A program made the position numbers and the translations under genes. Positions 57,348-64,000 of a stretch of 64,000 nt of DNA are shown piece after piece. Each line of letters starts with the position of its first letter. Within the stretch, counting starts at the first letter, position 1. Below the pieces are notes generated by a model. It worked only from the letters and a program-made list of their open reading frames with translations, did not search any database and was not told the origin of the DNA. The stretch covers positions 1 to 64,000 of the forward strand of contig JAFEAQ010000011.1 of the NCBI GenBank assembly GCA_018266295.1. Reading direction: 5' to 3'. This stretch comes from Bdellovibrionales bacterium (GTDB lineage: Bacteria > Bdellovibrionota > Bdellovibrionia > Bdellovibrionales > Bdellovibrionaceae).

Positions 57348-58768
57348 GACGGCTTTTCCTTTTTCGCTTTCTTCTTATAATAGAAGAGCAACAAGATCCC
57401 CAGGGACATAATGAAAGACCCGAGATACTTAATCCAACGGCCCGGATCCTGATTGACAGAAAATACGGAAGCCACCGGCTGACCCGTGTTCGGATCTTCT
57501 TCAAAACTTGCCTGGTAAATTGTAAATCCATTGTACTTCAGCGGCTCATTCATCGAGATCTGATGAGCATCGATGTTTGGTACGCCCACAACGCTTTTGT
57601 ATTCCATGGCTTTCCGCGTGCCCTGGTAGCGATCGATTTCGAATTTCTTTAACTGAATTGGAAAACCCAAATCCAAACGACGATTGCCGTAGCTCACGAT
57701 ATAAACCGCGTCGCTCGTGAAAAGCTTCACAGAGTCGTTCAAAAGCATCCAATGATCTTGGCCGTTAAAGTTAAACTTCACCGCCGAGGTCGTCAGTGGC
57801 GTCGGAGTTTCGCGATCCTGAAGATCCCACTCGTCTGTGGCTTGCGGCAAATACCTGAGCACGCGCACCTCAATCGGCATCTTCCAGCCCGGAGCAAAGG
57901 AATCCCCTTCGTTCACATGGCCTTTTTTAAGTGGAGCAACGGAATCTTTTTGAAAAACAACGTAGTTCACTCCACCCTTTTCGTCCGGCGTGAAAAAGAT
58001 CTCATTGGCACCATTGCCCGTTGCTGGAGCTGGGCCTAAGTGCAAAGCCGCTGGGCCGAAGTTATGAGTTGCCACATCATTCGGGCGACGCTGTACAAGC
58101 CACTCGATGGCGTTGACTTTAATATTTGGATTTTGCACTTGGAAACGAAGACCTGCGCCGTAGCGGCCATTTTTATCTTTAGGCTCAACCACTTTACGCG
58201 AAGGAAGAACATAGGGCTTGTAGTCGGTAAACTTGATGTCGGCGTTAAACGCCGCAATCGTCAGTGGCTTTTTGTCGGTCGGTGGATTTTTAAAAAAATC
58301 CACGTTTTGCTCAGCAAGCTTCGTGTAGCGATCACCATCGAAAGAACTATAAACCAAGATGTCTGTTTCAGGCACGATCACGTACTGGTTTTTATCGCCG
58401 ATGCCAACACGGATGCTGCCATCCAAGCCGAACTTCTGCGTGAGAATGGCCCCGAACATCAAAATCAAAATCCCGATGTGAGCAAAAACAAACGGCGCAT
58501 GGCGCGGCTTCCAAGGCCAGCGATCCACCATCACGGCAATCAAGTTCACCGCGAGGACTCCCATCACCGTGTACATCCAGAACGTATCGTAAACGAGTTT
58601 TTTGGCGGCGTTGGCATCGTACTTCGCTTCGACAAATGTTCCAACCGCGATCACCGTGGCGATCGCTGCGATAACAATCACCGCAAGCTTAAGAGAAGCT
58701 AAAAATTTAATCGTAGATTTTAAATAACGACGAACTTGGTTCGTGCGATCATCGGCAGATTGAGACAT
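57344..58768 (-). CDS. resB: Cytochrome c biogenesis protein ResB (Ccs1) family
   Basis: The 474-aa protein has helices near LKLAVIVIAAIATVIAVGTF, VMGVLAVNLIAVMVDRWPWKPRHAPFVFAHIGILILMFGAIL, and a last one near WIKYLGSFIMSLGILLLFYYKKK. Between them is a large periplasmic domain, as in ResB/Ccs1. FAHIGILILMFG holds a conserved histidine expected to bind haem. It acts with the CcsA protein encoded 4 bp overlapping downstream. The ATG at 58768 follows a 76-bp gap after the amidohydrolase. Confidence 0.9.
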   Translation of the reverse strand: MSQSADDRTNQVRRYLKSTIKFLASLKLAVIVIAAIATVIAVGTFVEAKYDANAAKKLVYDTFWMYTVMGVLAVNLIAVMVDRWPWKPRHAPFVFAHIGILILMFGAILTQKFGLDGSIRVGIGDKNQYVIVPETDILVYSSFDGDRYTKLAEQNVDFFKNPPTDKKPLTIAAFNADIKFTDYKPYVLPSRKVVEPKDKNGRYGAGLRFQVQNPNIKVNAIEWLVQRRPNDVATHNFGPAALHLGPAPATGNGANEIFFTPDEKGGVNYVVFQKDSVAPLKKGHVNEGDSFAPGWKMPIEVRVLRYLPQATDEWDLQDRETPTPLTTSAVKFNFNGQDHWMLLNDSVKLFTSDAVYIVSYGNRRLDLGFPIQLKKFEIDRYQGTRKAMEYKSVVGVPNIDAHQISMNEPLKYNGFTIYQASFEEDPNTGQPVASVFSVNQDPGRWIKYLGSFIMSLGILLLFYYKKKAKKEKPS

Positions 58769-58844
58769 GATGACAAATATTTAGCCCAGCTTATCCGGAA
58801 GGGCTAATCATATCGACCACAACGCTGCAAGTCAGCAGTGGCGA

Positions 58845-59657
58845 CTACTGAAGGCTCGGCAGATTTTGACTTATATATGTCAGGGCCACGTCGATTTTCG
58901 CGCGAATCTTTTCTGCCTCCGCCGGTTTCAACTTCTTGGTTGTTTCATCCATGTAGAGCGCGCGGTTCATTTCAACTTGGATTGCATGATGGTTTTTTGA
59001 CGGCTGGCCATAGACTTCACTGACCCGACCGCCAAAATATGGCCAGTTGTAACCGACTTTAAATCCGGCAATCACATAGGCTGCGATCACAAGATCACGG
59101 AACTTCGGATCACAGCTTTTGCCGTGACAGTCACTCACCACGATTTCTGCACGCTGCTCGCCGGGATCGCGATGCTCTTTGGTTCCCACCGACGGCATAC
59201 TATGAGCATCAATATGAAAAACTTTAGTGCGACCCGCAGCCTCGTAGTTTTCATAGAGTTTACGCACACTAGCATGAAATGGCTCGTAAATGAGTTCTAC
59301 TAATTCTTGATGAGTTTTTGCCGGGATCGGCTGCTTCATAAGCTGATGATTGTAAGTGGTGATCGCCCACAAAAAGCCGCGGCGATTCATGCCGGCCGGA
59401 TTGGCATTACCAATCACACTGCCCGCATCAATGTCTTCAGGGATACGATTGAGGTCGCCGGCGTAGCGATGCCATTCGGTTTTTGCGTAAGGAAGATGCA
59501 ATTTTTTAAGTGTCGGTTCGTAGAGGTAATCAACATAACGGTCCACGTCGCACATGAGGATTTCTTCAGGCAAACCGTTCAGCCAATTTGCTTGCGGGGG
59601 AACTTTTTCTCCGGAGTGCGGGATCGTCACTAAAAGTGAAGCCTGTGGAAGTTGCAT
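58845..59657 (-). CDS. N-formylglutamate amidohydrolase family protein
   Basis: The 270-aa zinc enzyme has ASLLVTIPHSGEKVP, DVDRYVDYLYE and VFHIDAHSMPSVG, plus NHHAIQVEMNRALYMDE, which together fit the FGase fold. Typical members hydrolyse N-formyl-L-glutamate in histidine breakdown or other N-acylated acids. No hut genes are in view, so the substrate is open; processing of amino acids from digested prey is possible. I chose the ATG at 59657, with AAGGAG 6 bp upstream. It is divergent from pduO by 55 bp. Confidence 0.87.
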   Translation of the reverse strand: MQLPQASLLVTIPHSGEKVPPQANWLNGLPEEILMCDVDRYVDYLYEPTLKKLHLPYAKTEWHRYAGDLNRIPEDIDAGSVIGNANPAGMNRRGFLWAITTYNHQLMKQPIPAKTHQELVELIYEPFHASVRKLYENYEAAGRTKVFHIDAHSMPSVGTKEHRDPGEQRAEIVVSDCHGKSCDPKFRDLVIAAYVIAGFKVGYNWPYFGGRVSEVYGQPSKNHHAIQVEMNRALYMDETTKKLKPAEAEKIRAKIDVALTYISQNLPSLQ

Positions 59658-59712
59658 TGTAAACTCCTTAGTGTCATGCTGAAGCTTATTCAAATCATAG
59701 ATTGAGTGAGCG

Positions 59713-60279
59713 ATGAAAGCAAAAATTTATACAAAAACCGGCGACAAAGGCACCACCCGTCTCGTGGATGGCTCCTGCGTTGAGAAATTCAACCCACGCG
59801 TCGAAGCCTATGGTACTGTTGACGAATTAAACTCTTATCTGGGTGTTGTTCGTGTCGGGCTGCAGAAACTCAACGACCTTCAATCTTTGGATCCGATCTT
59901 TGAAAAAATCCAGAATCAGCTTTTTAACCTCGGCAGCCTCTTGGCTTGCGCTGATGATGAAGTGTTTAAAAAACTGCCTTCGATTCAAGATCACCATGTG
60001 CGCATGCTTGAAGAGAAAATTGATGAACTCACTGCCGAGTTGCCCGAACTTCGCAATTTCGTTTTGCCGGCGGGTCACGAAACTGCGGCGCACTTACATG
60101 TGGCGCGCACTTTGTGCCGTCGCTCTGAGCGCCGCTCTGCTGAAGTGATGGTGAAAGATGAGCGCTATGCAACGAGCTTGCAGTACTTGAATCGCCTGAG
60201 CGATTTCTTGTTTGTCGCGGCTCGCTGGGTGAACTTAAAAACTCGTTTTGAAGATGTGCTTTGGAAAAAAACTGAATGA
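59713..60279 (+). CDS. pduO: Cob(I)alamin adenosyltransferase, PduO type
   Basis: The 188-aa enzyme adenosylates cob(I)alamin with ATP. The N-terminal ATP loop is IYTKTGDKGTTRLVDG, and GTVDELNSYLGVVRV and HVARTLCRRSERR carry the conserved binding residues. The C-terminal NRLSDFLFVAARW is the family end signature. Length is typical for single-domain PduO. It has no cobalamin neighbours; the next gene overlaps by 4 bp. Confidence 0.94.
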   Translation: MKAKIYTKTGDKGTTRLVDGSCVEKFNPRVEAYGTVDELNSYLGVVRVGLQKLNDLQSLDPIFEKIQNQLFNLGSLLACADDEVFKKLPSIQDHHVRMLEEKIDELTAELPELRNFVLPAGHETAAHLHVARTLCRRSERRSAEVMVKDERYATSLQYLNRLSDFLFVAARWVNLKTRFEDVLWKKTE

Positions 60280-61409
60280 GTATGAAACTCGAGGTTGCAA
60301 AACCCTCCGACAATCAAGCGATCTTAGAGTTCTTTAAGGGCTTCCCGATCAAAGGTGTTCTCGATATGAAAGTCGACCGCCGCGGGGATTTCTTTGGACC
60401 CTACGCTGTGGAGTCGGATCGCTTTCGCACGTACTTATTGCGTGACGATCAAGAAGCGATTCAAGGGATGGCCTCATTCATTATTAAAGATGTGATGATT
60501 CAAGGCGAACTAAAAACCGTCGCCTTCGGCCGCGATCTTCGCATTAGCAACAATCGCCGAGCCATTTTAGAGTGGTCTGATCACTTCGTGCCGACTCTGC
60601 AAGATATTACCAACACCTACGGTGCGCAGCACTTTTTTAGTGCTTTGAATCTGACGGAAACGACGGCGCTGAATGCATTTGTACGTCCCCGCAATTTGAA
60701 ACGTCTTCTGCCGCGCTACTTTAACTATCGCCGTTTAAATCTCGTGAGCTTGCACGGACGCTTTCCGTGGGCGAAGAACCCACTCCCGCATTTGCAGATC
60801 CGGAGCGGCTCTTCGGTCAATGCCGATGCTTTGATTTATTATCTGTCTGAGAAAAACAATTCTCGTAACTTAGCGACTTATTGGGATTCTTATAGCTTTT
60901 TCAAGCAGCTCCAGCGCTGGAGAGGTCTCAAGATTGAGGATTTCTTGATTGCGTTTGACCGCCATAACAACATCGTCGGCTGTTGCGCTCCGTGGAAGGC
61001 CGATGGAATTCAAGAGCTAGTTCCCCTGGATTACTCGCTGAAAGCCCATAATTTCCGCCAATTTTTGAAGTTCGGGAAGATTTTAGGATGGACCCGTCCT
61101 CTAACGAAGCCCTCGTACCGTCTACAGCTCGAAGAGCATTTGCAATTTCAGTATTTAACTCATCTTTTTGCTGAAAATGCGGATGTTTTCGAGTCGCTCC
61201 TGTGGACAGCCTACGACCGCGCTCGCTCTACAGACTTTTTAGTTTACTCTTATGGCCGTGAAGAAGTGATTTATCGCCGTCCGAGAACCTGGATTTCGGC
61301 CAAGATTCCCCATGGATTGTTTTGCATGGTGCCGCCGGATCAGAACGCTCCTGAGTTTTTGTCACCTTCGAACGACCTCCCTGTCAGTTTCGAAGCGTTT
61401 TTCGTGTAA
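60276..61409 (+). CDS. GNAT-like acyltransferase of unknown substrate
   Basis: The 377-aa cytoplasmic protein opens with a GNAT-like half: VAKPSDNQAILEFFKGFP, then QGMASFIIKDVMIQGELKTVAFGRDLRISNNRRAILEW. The RISNNRRA segment is in the place of the acetyl-CoA pyrophosphate loop (R/Q-X-X-G-X-G/A), but the glycines are missing, so binding may be altered. The second half (residues 170-377) has a further alpha/beta module ending with basic PRTWISAKIPHGLF. It is translationally coupled to pduO by an ATGA overlap. The function is unknown. Confidence 0.65.
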   Translation: MSMKLEVAKPSDNQAILEFFKGFPIKGVLDMKVDRRGDFFGPYAVESDRFRTYLLRDDQEAIQGMASFIIKDVMIQGELKTVAFGRDLRISNNRRAILEWSDHFVPTLQDITNTYGAQHFFSALNLTETTALNAFVRPRNLKRLLPRYFNYRRLNLVSLHGRFPWAKNPLPHLQIRSGSSVNADALIYYLSEKNNSRNLATYWDSYSFFKQLQRWRGLKIEDFLIAFDRHNNIVGCCAPWKADGIQELVPLDYSLKAHNFRQFLKFGKILGWTRPLTKPSYRLQLEEHLQFQYLTHLFAENADVFESLLWTAYDRARSTDFLVYSYGREEVIYRRPRTWISAKIPHGLFCMVPPDQNAPEFLSPSNDLPVSFEAFFV

Positions 61410-61511
61410 TGCCCATGCAATGTTGAGAACATAGGCGTTTTGCTTCCAAGAAAAATTGCCATAGAGTCATTCTCCGCTTTTAAATTGAAATTCTTTCGTT
61501 TATAAAGGCCG

Positions 61512-61544
61512 CACCTTGCGTTCAACAGTTTAAACATTGGGGAG
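61512..61544 (+). repeat. Direct repeat copy 1 (leader-like element)
   Basis: CACCTTGCGTTC is followed by AACAGTTTAA and then GGGGAG. It matches the element at 61919-61950, which is the leader of the gene at 61958. A -10-like TTATA box precedes both copies by about 10 bp. In this copy no ATG follows the purine-rich block. Confidence 0.65.
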
Positions 61545-61830
61545 ATTTCAGTTTTACTCTAATACTCATCTAGATCTCGTCTCCCACCAAAAAACCGCAG
61601 CACGTGACTACTTTGGTTATCATCCGAAGAGCGCTTGGTATTGTGGTTTTAATTTTTAGACGGTTTTGGCTGGCTAAGGACTCACGACTTGTTTCACATC
61701 TTGAGGGTCTAAAAGGCTAGCGCCCTTTCCGCAGAGGGGTTGTTTAAACCGTCTTGGTGGGGAGCCATCTGTCACTTCATGTTACGACAGAAAATTCAGG
61801 TGGCTCCTTGCCTCTTATCTACGTTTTAAA
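61512..61830 (+). ncRNA. Candidate structured non-coding RNA
   Basis: This is the middle of a 548-bp gene-free gap. A TTTATAAA box (61499-61506) sits just upstream of the putative 5' end. Inside are several complementary pairs: TTGGGGAGA with TCTCCC.CCAA (61537-61590), AGACGGTTT (61657-61665) with AAACCGTCT (61746-61754), and a nested hairpin GGAGCCA, TCTGTC, 12 bases, GACAGA, then TGGCTCC (61761-61807). No start codon with a ribosome site opens a convincing reading frame. The boundaries are guesses. It does not match tmRNA, RNase P, SRP RNA or c-di-GMP riboswitch signatures that I can recall. Confidence 0.45.
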
Positions 61831-61918
61831 CAATTGCCGATTGCAGCGAAAACTCAAATTCATATCAACGTTCTAAATTCTTCTTTGTGTTTCACAAGTT
61901 TTCCCTTATATCTCCGCC

Positions 61919-61950
61919 CACCTTGCGTTCTAACAATTTAATTTTGGGAG
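61919..61950 (+). repeat. Direct repeat copy 2, leader and RBS of the 61958 gene
   Basis: CACCTTGCGTTC, then TAACAATTTAA and TTTTGGGAG, 7 bp before the ATG. A possible promoter just upstream is TTGTGT, 16 bp, TATATC (61884-61911 region). It is similar to copy 1, which suggests a duplicated promoter-leader. Confidence 0.65.
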
Positions 61951-61957
61951 TCATCCT

Positions 61958-62500
61958 ATGAAAGTTCAAAAGACCTTTTTGGCGGTCTTATTGGCGTGTC
62001 TTTGCTTTAACTTCACAGCTACGGCTGGCGAATTCGACGGCGGAAGCCCTGAGTTCGACGAGAAACCAAATCCTAAATACTCTGAGGCAGAAATTCAGAG
62101 AAAAATCGAAAACGAAATGGCAATTGCCTGCTCTGGCAACCTCTGCAAAATCGTCGGCACTGATTCTCAAGGCGAATCTTGGACTGTGTCTTTCAACGTG
62201 GGCTACGGCGACCAAGTCAACAACGGTGGCGGCAACTCAATCTACATCGGTAGCGACAAAGGTTACAACAACGGCGGCAATATGTACGCTGGCGTGAACG
62301 TGACTTACAGAACCTACAAATGTCACTCAAACCTCTTGGTCACGCCGGCAGTTTACCGCTTCGTGAACACGTACATGTACAACATGGTGAACAGCGATGG
62401 CTCTACAAAGAGAAACTTCTCTCCTGCAGACCAAACTGTGATCTTGTTCTACACGACGATGTTGAACAAAGTTGAAGCTTGCAAAGATTCATCTAAGTAA
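61958..62500 (+). CDS. Exported protein of unknown function
   Basis: The 180-aa protein has a clear signal peptide (TFLAVLLACLCFNFTATAGEF). The mature part has a cysteine pair (IACSGNLCKIVG), a Gly/Asn-rich stretch (NNGGGNSIYIGSDKGYNNGGNMY) and a compact C-terminal helical region with KCHSN and VEACKD, so two disulfides are likely. I do not recognise the family. GGGAG precedes the ATG by 7 bp. It may be a small secreted or surface protein; the following gene also encodes an exported product. Confidence 0.75.
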   Translation: MKVQKTFLAVLLACLCFNFTATAGEFDGGSPEFDEKPNPKYSEAEIQRKIENEMAIACSGNLCKIVGTDSQGESWTVSFNVGYGDQVNNGGGNSIYIGSDKGYNNGGNMYAGVNVTYRTYKCHSNLLVTPAVYRFVNTYMYNMVNSDGSTKRNFSPADQTVILFYTTMLNKVEACKDSSK

Positions 62501-62540
62501 TCACTAGGAACTAATTTCTAGAATGTAATCTGAGGTTCCT

Positions 62541-64000
62541 ATGAATAGGGCGAGTGTCTTCACGCGCGGTCTTGTGGTCGCGTGCACGGTGGTGTTGTGT
62601 GCGTCTGCCATGGCGGCAGGTACGGCTCAATATTCTTCCATTGACTTAAATAACCTCCGCGTCACCAATCGCGCCCAATGTGCGATTGATTCCGAGACGC
62701 CGGCGGATTCGGCATTTCTAATTCTTGACGGCTTTAACTCCGGCAAGATGACTTACATGCTGGCAAGCTCGCTCGGCATGGACCCAGTGGCAATGTCCGC
62801 CGACGGAATGAAAGAGTTCCGTCTGGCCGTCAGCCACCTGACTCTGAAAATCATGCAGAAGCTTGAAAACGGCAACCTCCCGCTTCTGCCGATGAATCTT
62901 AAAACCAATCCGCTGAAGAATTATCAAAACGTTGTTCGTCTCTGCGATAAGAAACCCTACTGCGCAGATTTAAACGGCTACCTCAGCGGCATTTGGTCTC
63001 TCAGTGAAAATGAAAAAATCATCAGCAAAAGTCCTGAATGGAAGAAGCTTGATACTTTCTCATCAGCGAACTTCCTTCCGGCAAAAACTCTTGGCCGAAT
63101 TGGCTGCTACTATTTAAAACGATTCTCTCCCCTGCAAGGTCACTTACAAAATACCGGCCTTGATCAGGCCGTCCTTCAAGAGATGGCCGTCGCCGTGATG
63201 GAACAAGAAAAGTACATCACAACTTGCTACGATCAAGATCCGGAGCTCGATTCGCGAAATGCAGCGATGCAAATCGATTTGAAAGTGCTGAATCAAGATC
63301 AATGGAAAGCTTTCGGTTATGATTACTGGAATAGCGTAAAGATATATCTCTCGTGGGCGTGGCGTAATAGCGGTATTCCCTCCGAGATGAGTCAGCGCTT
63401 TGGCATTGTCTTTAAATCCATCGCTCTTGAAGAATCGATGATGTTCATTCCTAACGGCTGCAAGAGCATTACGAAGCCTGCTTGTGACAATGAACATATT
63501 TCGCTAAACAGCCTTCGTGAAATCGCAAAGGCCGGCGACAAGCCGACGGAACACAGTAACGATTCTCCGCAAAAACCAGAACAGGGACTCATTGAACACG
63601 GTGCCCGAGCTGTGAATGATGACTTTTTGGGAACTCAAGCCTACGATTCTGCCAGCGAATGGGTCGCGAACTTCCGCAAACACTTCGTCCAAAATCGTGG
63701 ATTGATGAAAACCCGATTGGCGACCGCTGTTCAGTTTATGAATATCTTGATGGAAAGCCTGACGGCTGAAGAAGTCGTTGAGTACGTCAAACCTTTGGCT
63801 CTGAACCCAAACCCAAGCTCGATCCAGCGCGATGAGCTTTACTACCTCTGCACTGAAATTCGTCTGGCAGGCGATAAGCGCATCGATTTCATGAAAACAG
63901 ATATCGATAATTTATCGCGGCTGAATTCGATGGAGAAGGCTTTCGAGTCTTCCCGTCATAGCATGACGGAGTTTGTGACTTACTTTGACAAGCTCGCCGT
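62541..64000 (+). CDS. Exported protein of unknown function, cut by the window end
   Basis: An open frame runs from the ATG at 62541 to the last base, at least 486 codons with no stop. The start reads MNRASVFTRGLVVACTVVLC with SAMAAG following, a good signal peptide. The mature part has several cysteines (NRAQCAIDS, RLCDKKPYC, RIGCYYL, TTCYDQD, PNGCKSITKPAC), implying periplasmic or extracellular folding, and long amphipathic helices (SMDPVAMSADGMKEFRLAVS region). No recognised domain. Only a weak AGG (TGAGGTTCCT) precedes the ATG. The gene sits 40 bp after the previous stop and may be co-transcribed with it. Confidence 0.8.
   Translation, partial: MNRASVFTRGLVVACTVVLCASAMAAGTAQYSSIDLNNLRVTNRAQCAIDSETPADSAFLILDGFNSGKMTYMLASSLGMDPVAMSADGMKEFRLAVSHLTLKIMQKLENGNLPLLPMNLKTNPLKNYQNVVRLCDKKPYCADLNGYLSGIWSLSENEKIISKSPEWKKLDTFSSANFLPAKTLGRIGCYYLKRFSPLQGHLQNTGLDQAVLQEMAVAVMEQEKYITTCYDQDPELDSRNAAMQIDLKVLNQDQWKAFGYDYWNSVKIYLSWAWRNSGIPSEMSQRFGIVFKSIALEESMMFIPNGCKSITKPACDNEHISLNSLREIAKAGDKPTEHSNDSPQKPEQGLIEHGARAVNDDFLGTQAYDSASEWVANFRKHFVQNRGLMKTRLATAVQFMNILMESLTAEEVVEYVKPLALNPNPSSIQRDELYYLCTEIRLAGDKRIDFMKTDIDNLSRLNSMEKAFESSRHSMTEFVTYFDKLA

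Noticed and set aside
61512-61830. tmRNA, RNase P RNA, SRP RNA or c-di-GMP riboswitch
   Set aside because: None of the characteristic conserved segments of these RNAs is visible; only the hairpins support an RNA.
62718-63692. Several minus-strand frames near the right end
   Set aside because: They lie opposite a continuous plus-strand frame of at least 486 codons with a signal peptide and lack ribosome sites.

Overview
The window is a 64 kb chromosomal segment that most resembles a predatory Bdellovibrio-type bacterium (Bdellovibrionota). This assignment is an inference. It rests on an alternative complex III operon next to system II cytochrome c maturation genes, a secreted DUF4360-type protein, secreted phage-tail-collar proteins, and moderate GC with strong AAGGAG-type ribosome binding sites. 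There is no prophage core, CRISPR array, tRNA or rRNA that I can support.

Region 1 (about 0.1-35.6 kb) is a surface polysaccharide locus. It holds galE, an initiating polyprenyl glycosylphosphotransferase, an O-antigen ligase/polymerase, many GT2 and GT4 glycosyltransferases, a Wzm/Wzt ABC exporter, a Wzx-type flippase, two large GT-C-like membrane proteins, a complete GDP-mannose route (ManC/ManA fusion plus phosphomannomutase), Gmd plus a reductase, and a complete GDP-D-glycero-D-manno-heptose route (GmhA, HddA and a GmhB/HddC fusion). A six-gene cassette at 14.4-18.2 kb (cupin, two paralogous nucleotidyltransferases, GT2, phosphodiesterase-like protein, HAD phosphatase) looks like a pathway for an unidentified nucleotide-activated substituent. 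The centre (roughly 18-28 kb) is visibly richer in A+T than the flanks.

Three genes for small secreted proteins lie at the edges and inside this locus (706-1452, 6220-7110, 34864-35550). They share an N-terminal module and nearly identical promoters: TTGTWA, a 17-bp spacer beginning with the palindrome GTTTATAAAY, then TATKTT. Their C-termini differ: two are phage-tail-collar domains and one is glycine-rich. I consider this the strongest candidate for an undescribed co-regulated system in the window.

Region 2 (35.6-48.2 kb) holds an unrecognised gene, a YheU protein, a toxin-antitoxin locus whose toxin gene is frameshifted, pstSCAB with a Pho-box-like direct repeat, an orphan PAS histidine kinase, and several envelope proteins including a lytic transglycosylase with two SH3b domains. 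A 17-bp perfect inverted repeat at 47983-48111 may be a REP-like element, and a RAYT-type HUH nuclease gene sits at the left edge of the window.

Region 3 (48.2-59.7 kb) is the respiratory block on the minus strand: N-formylglutamate amidohydrolase, resB, ccsA, then actABCDEF with TAATG stop/start junctions and a terminator. Region 4 (59.7-64 kb) has a PduO-type adenosyltransferase, a GNAT-like protein, a 548-bp gap that may encode a structured RNA, and two exported proteins of unknown function, the last running off the window.
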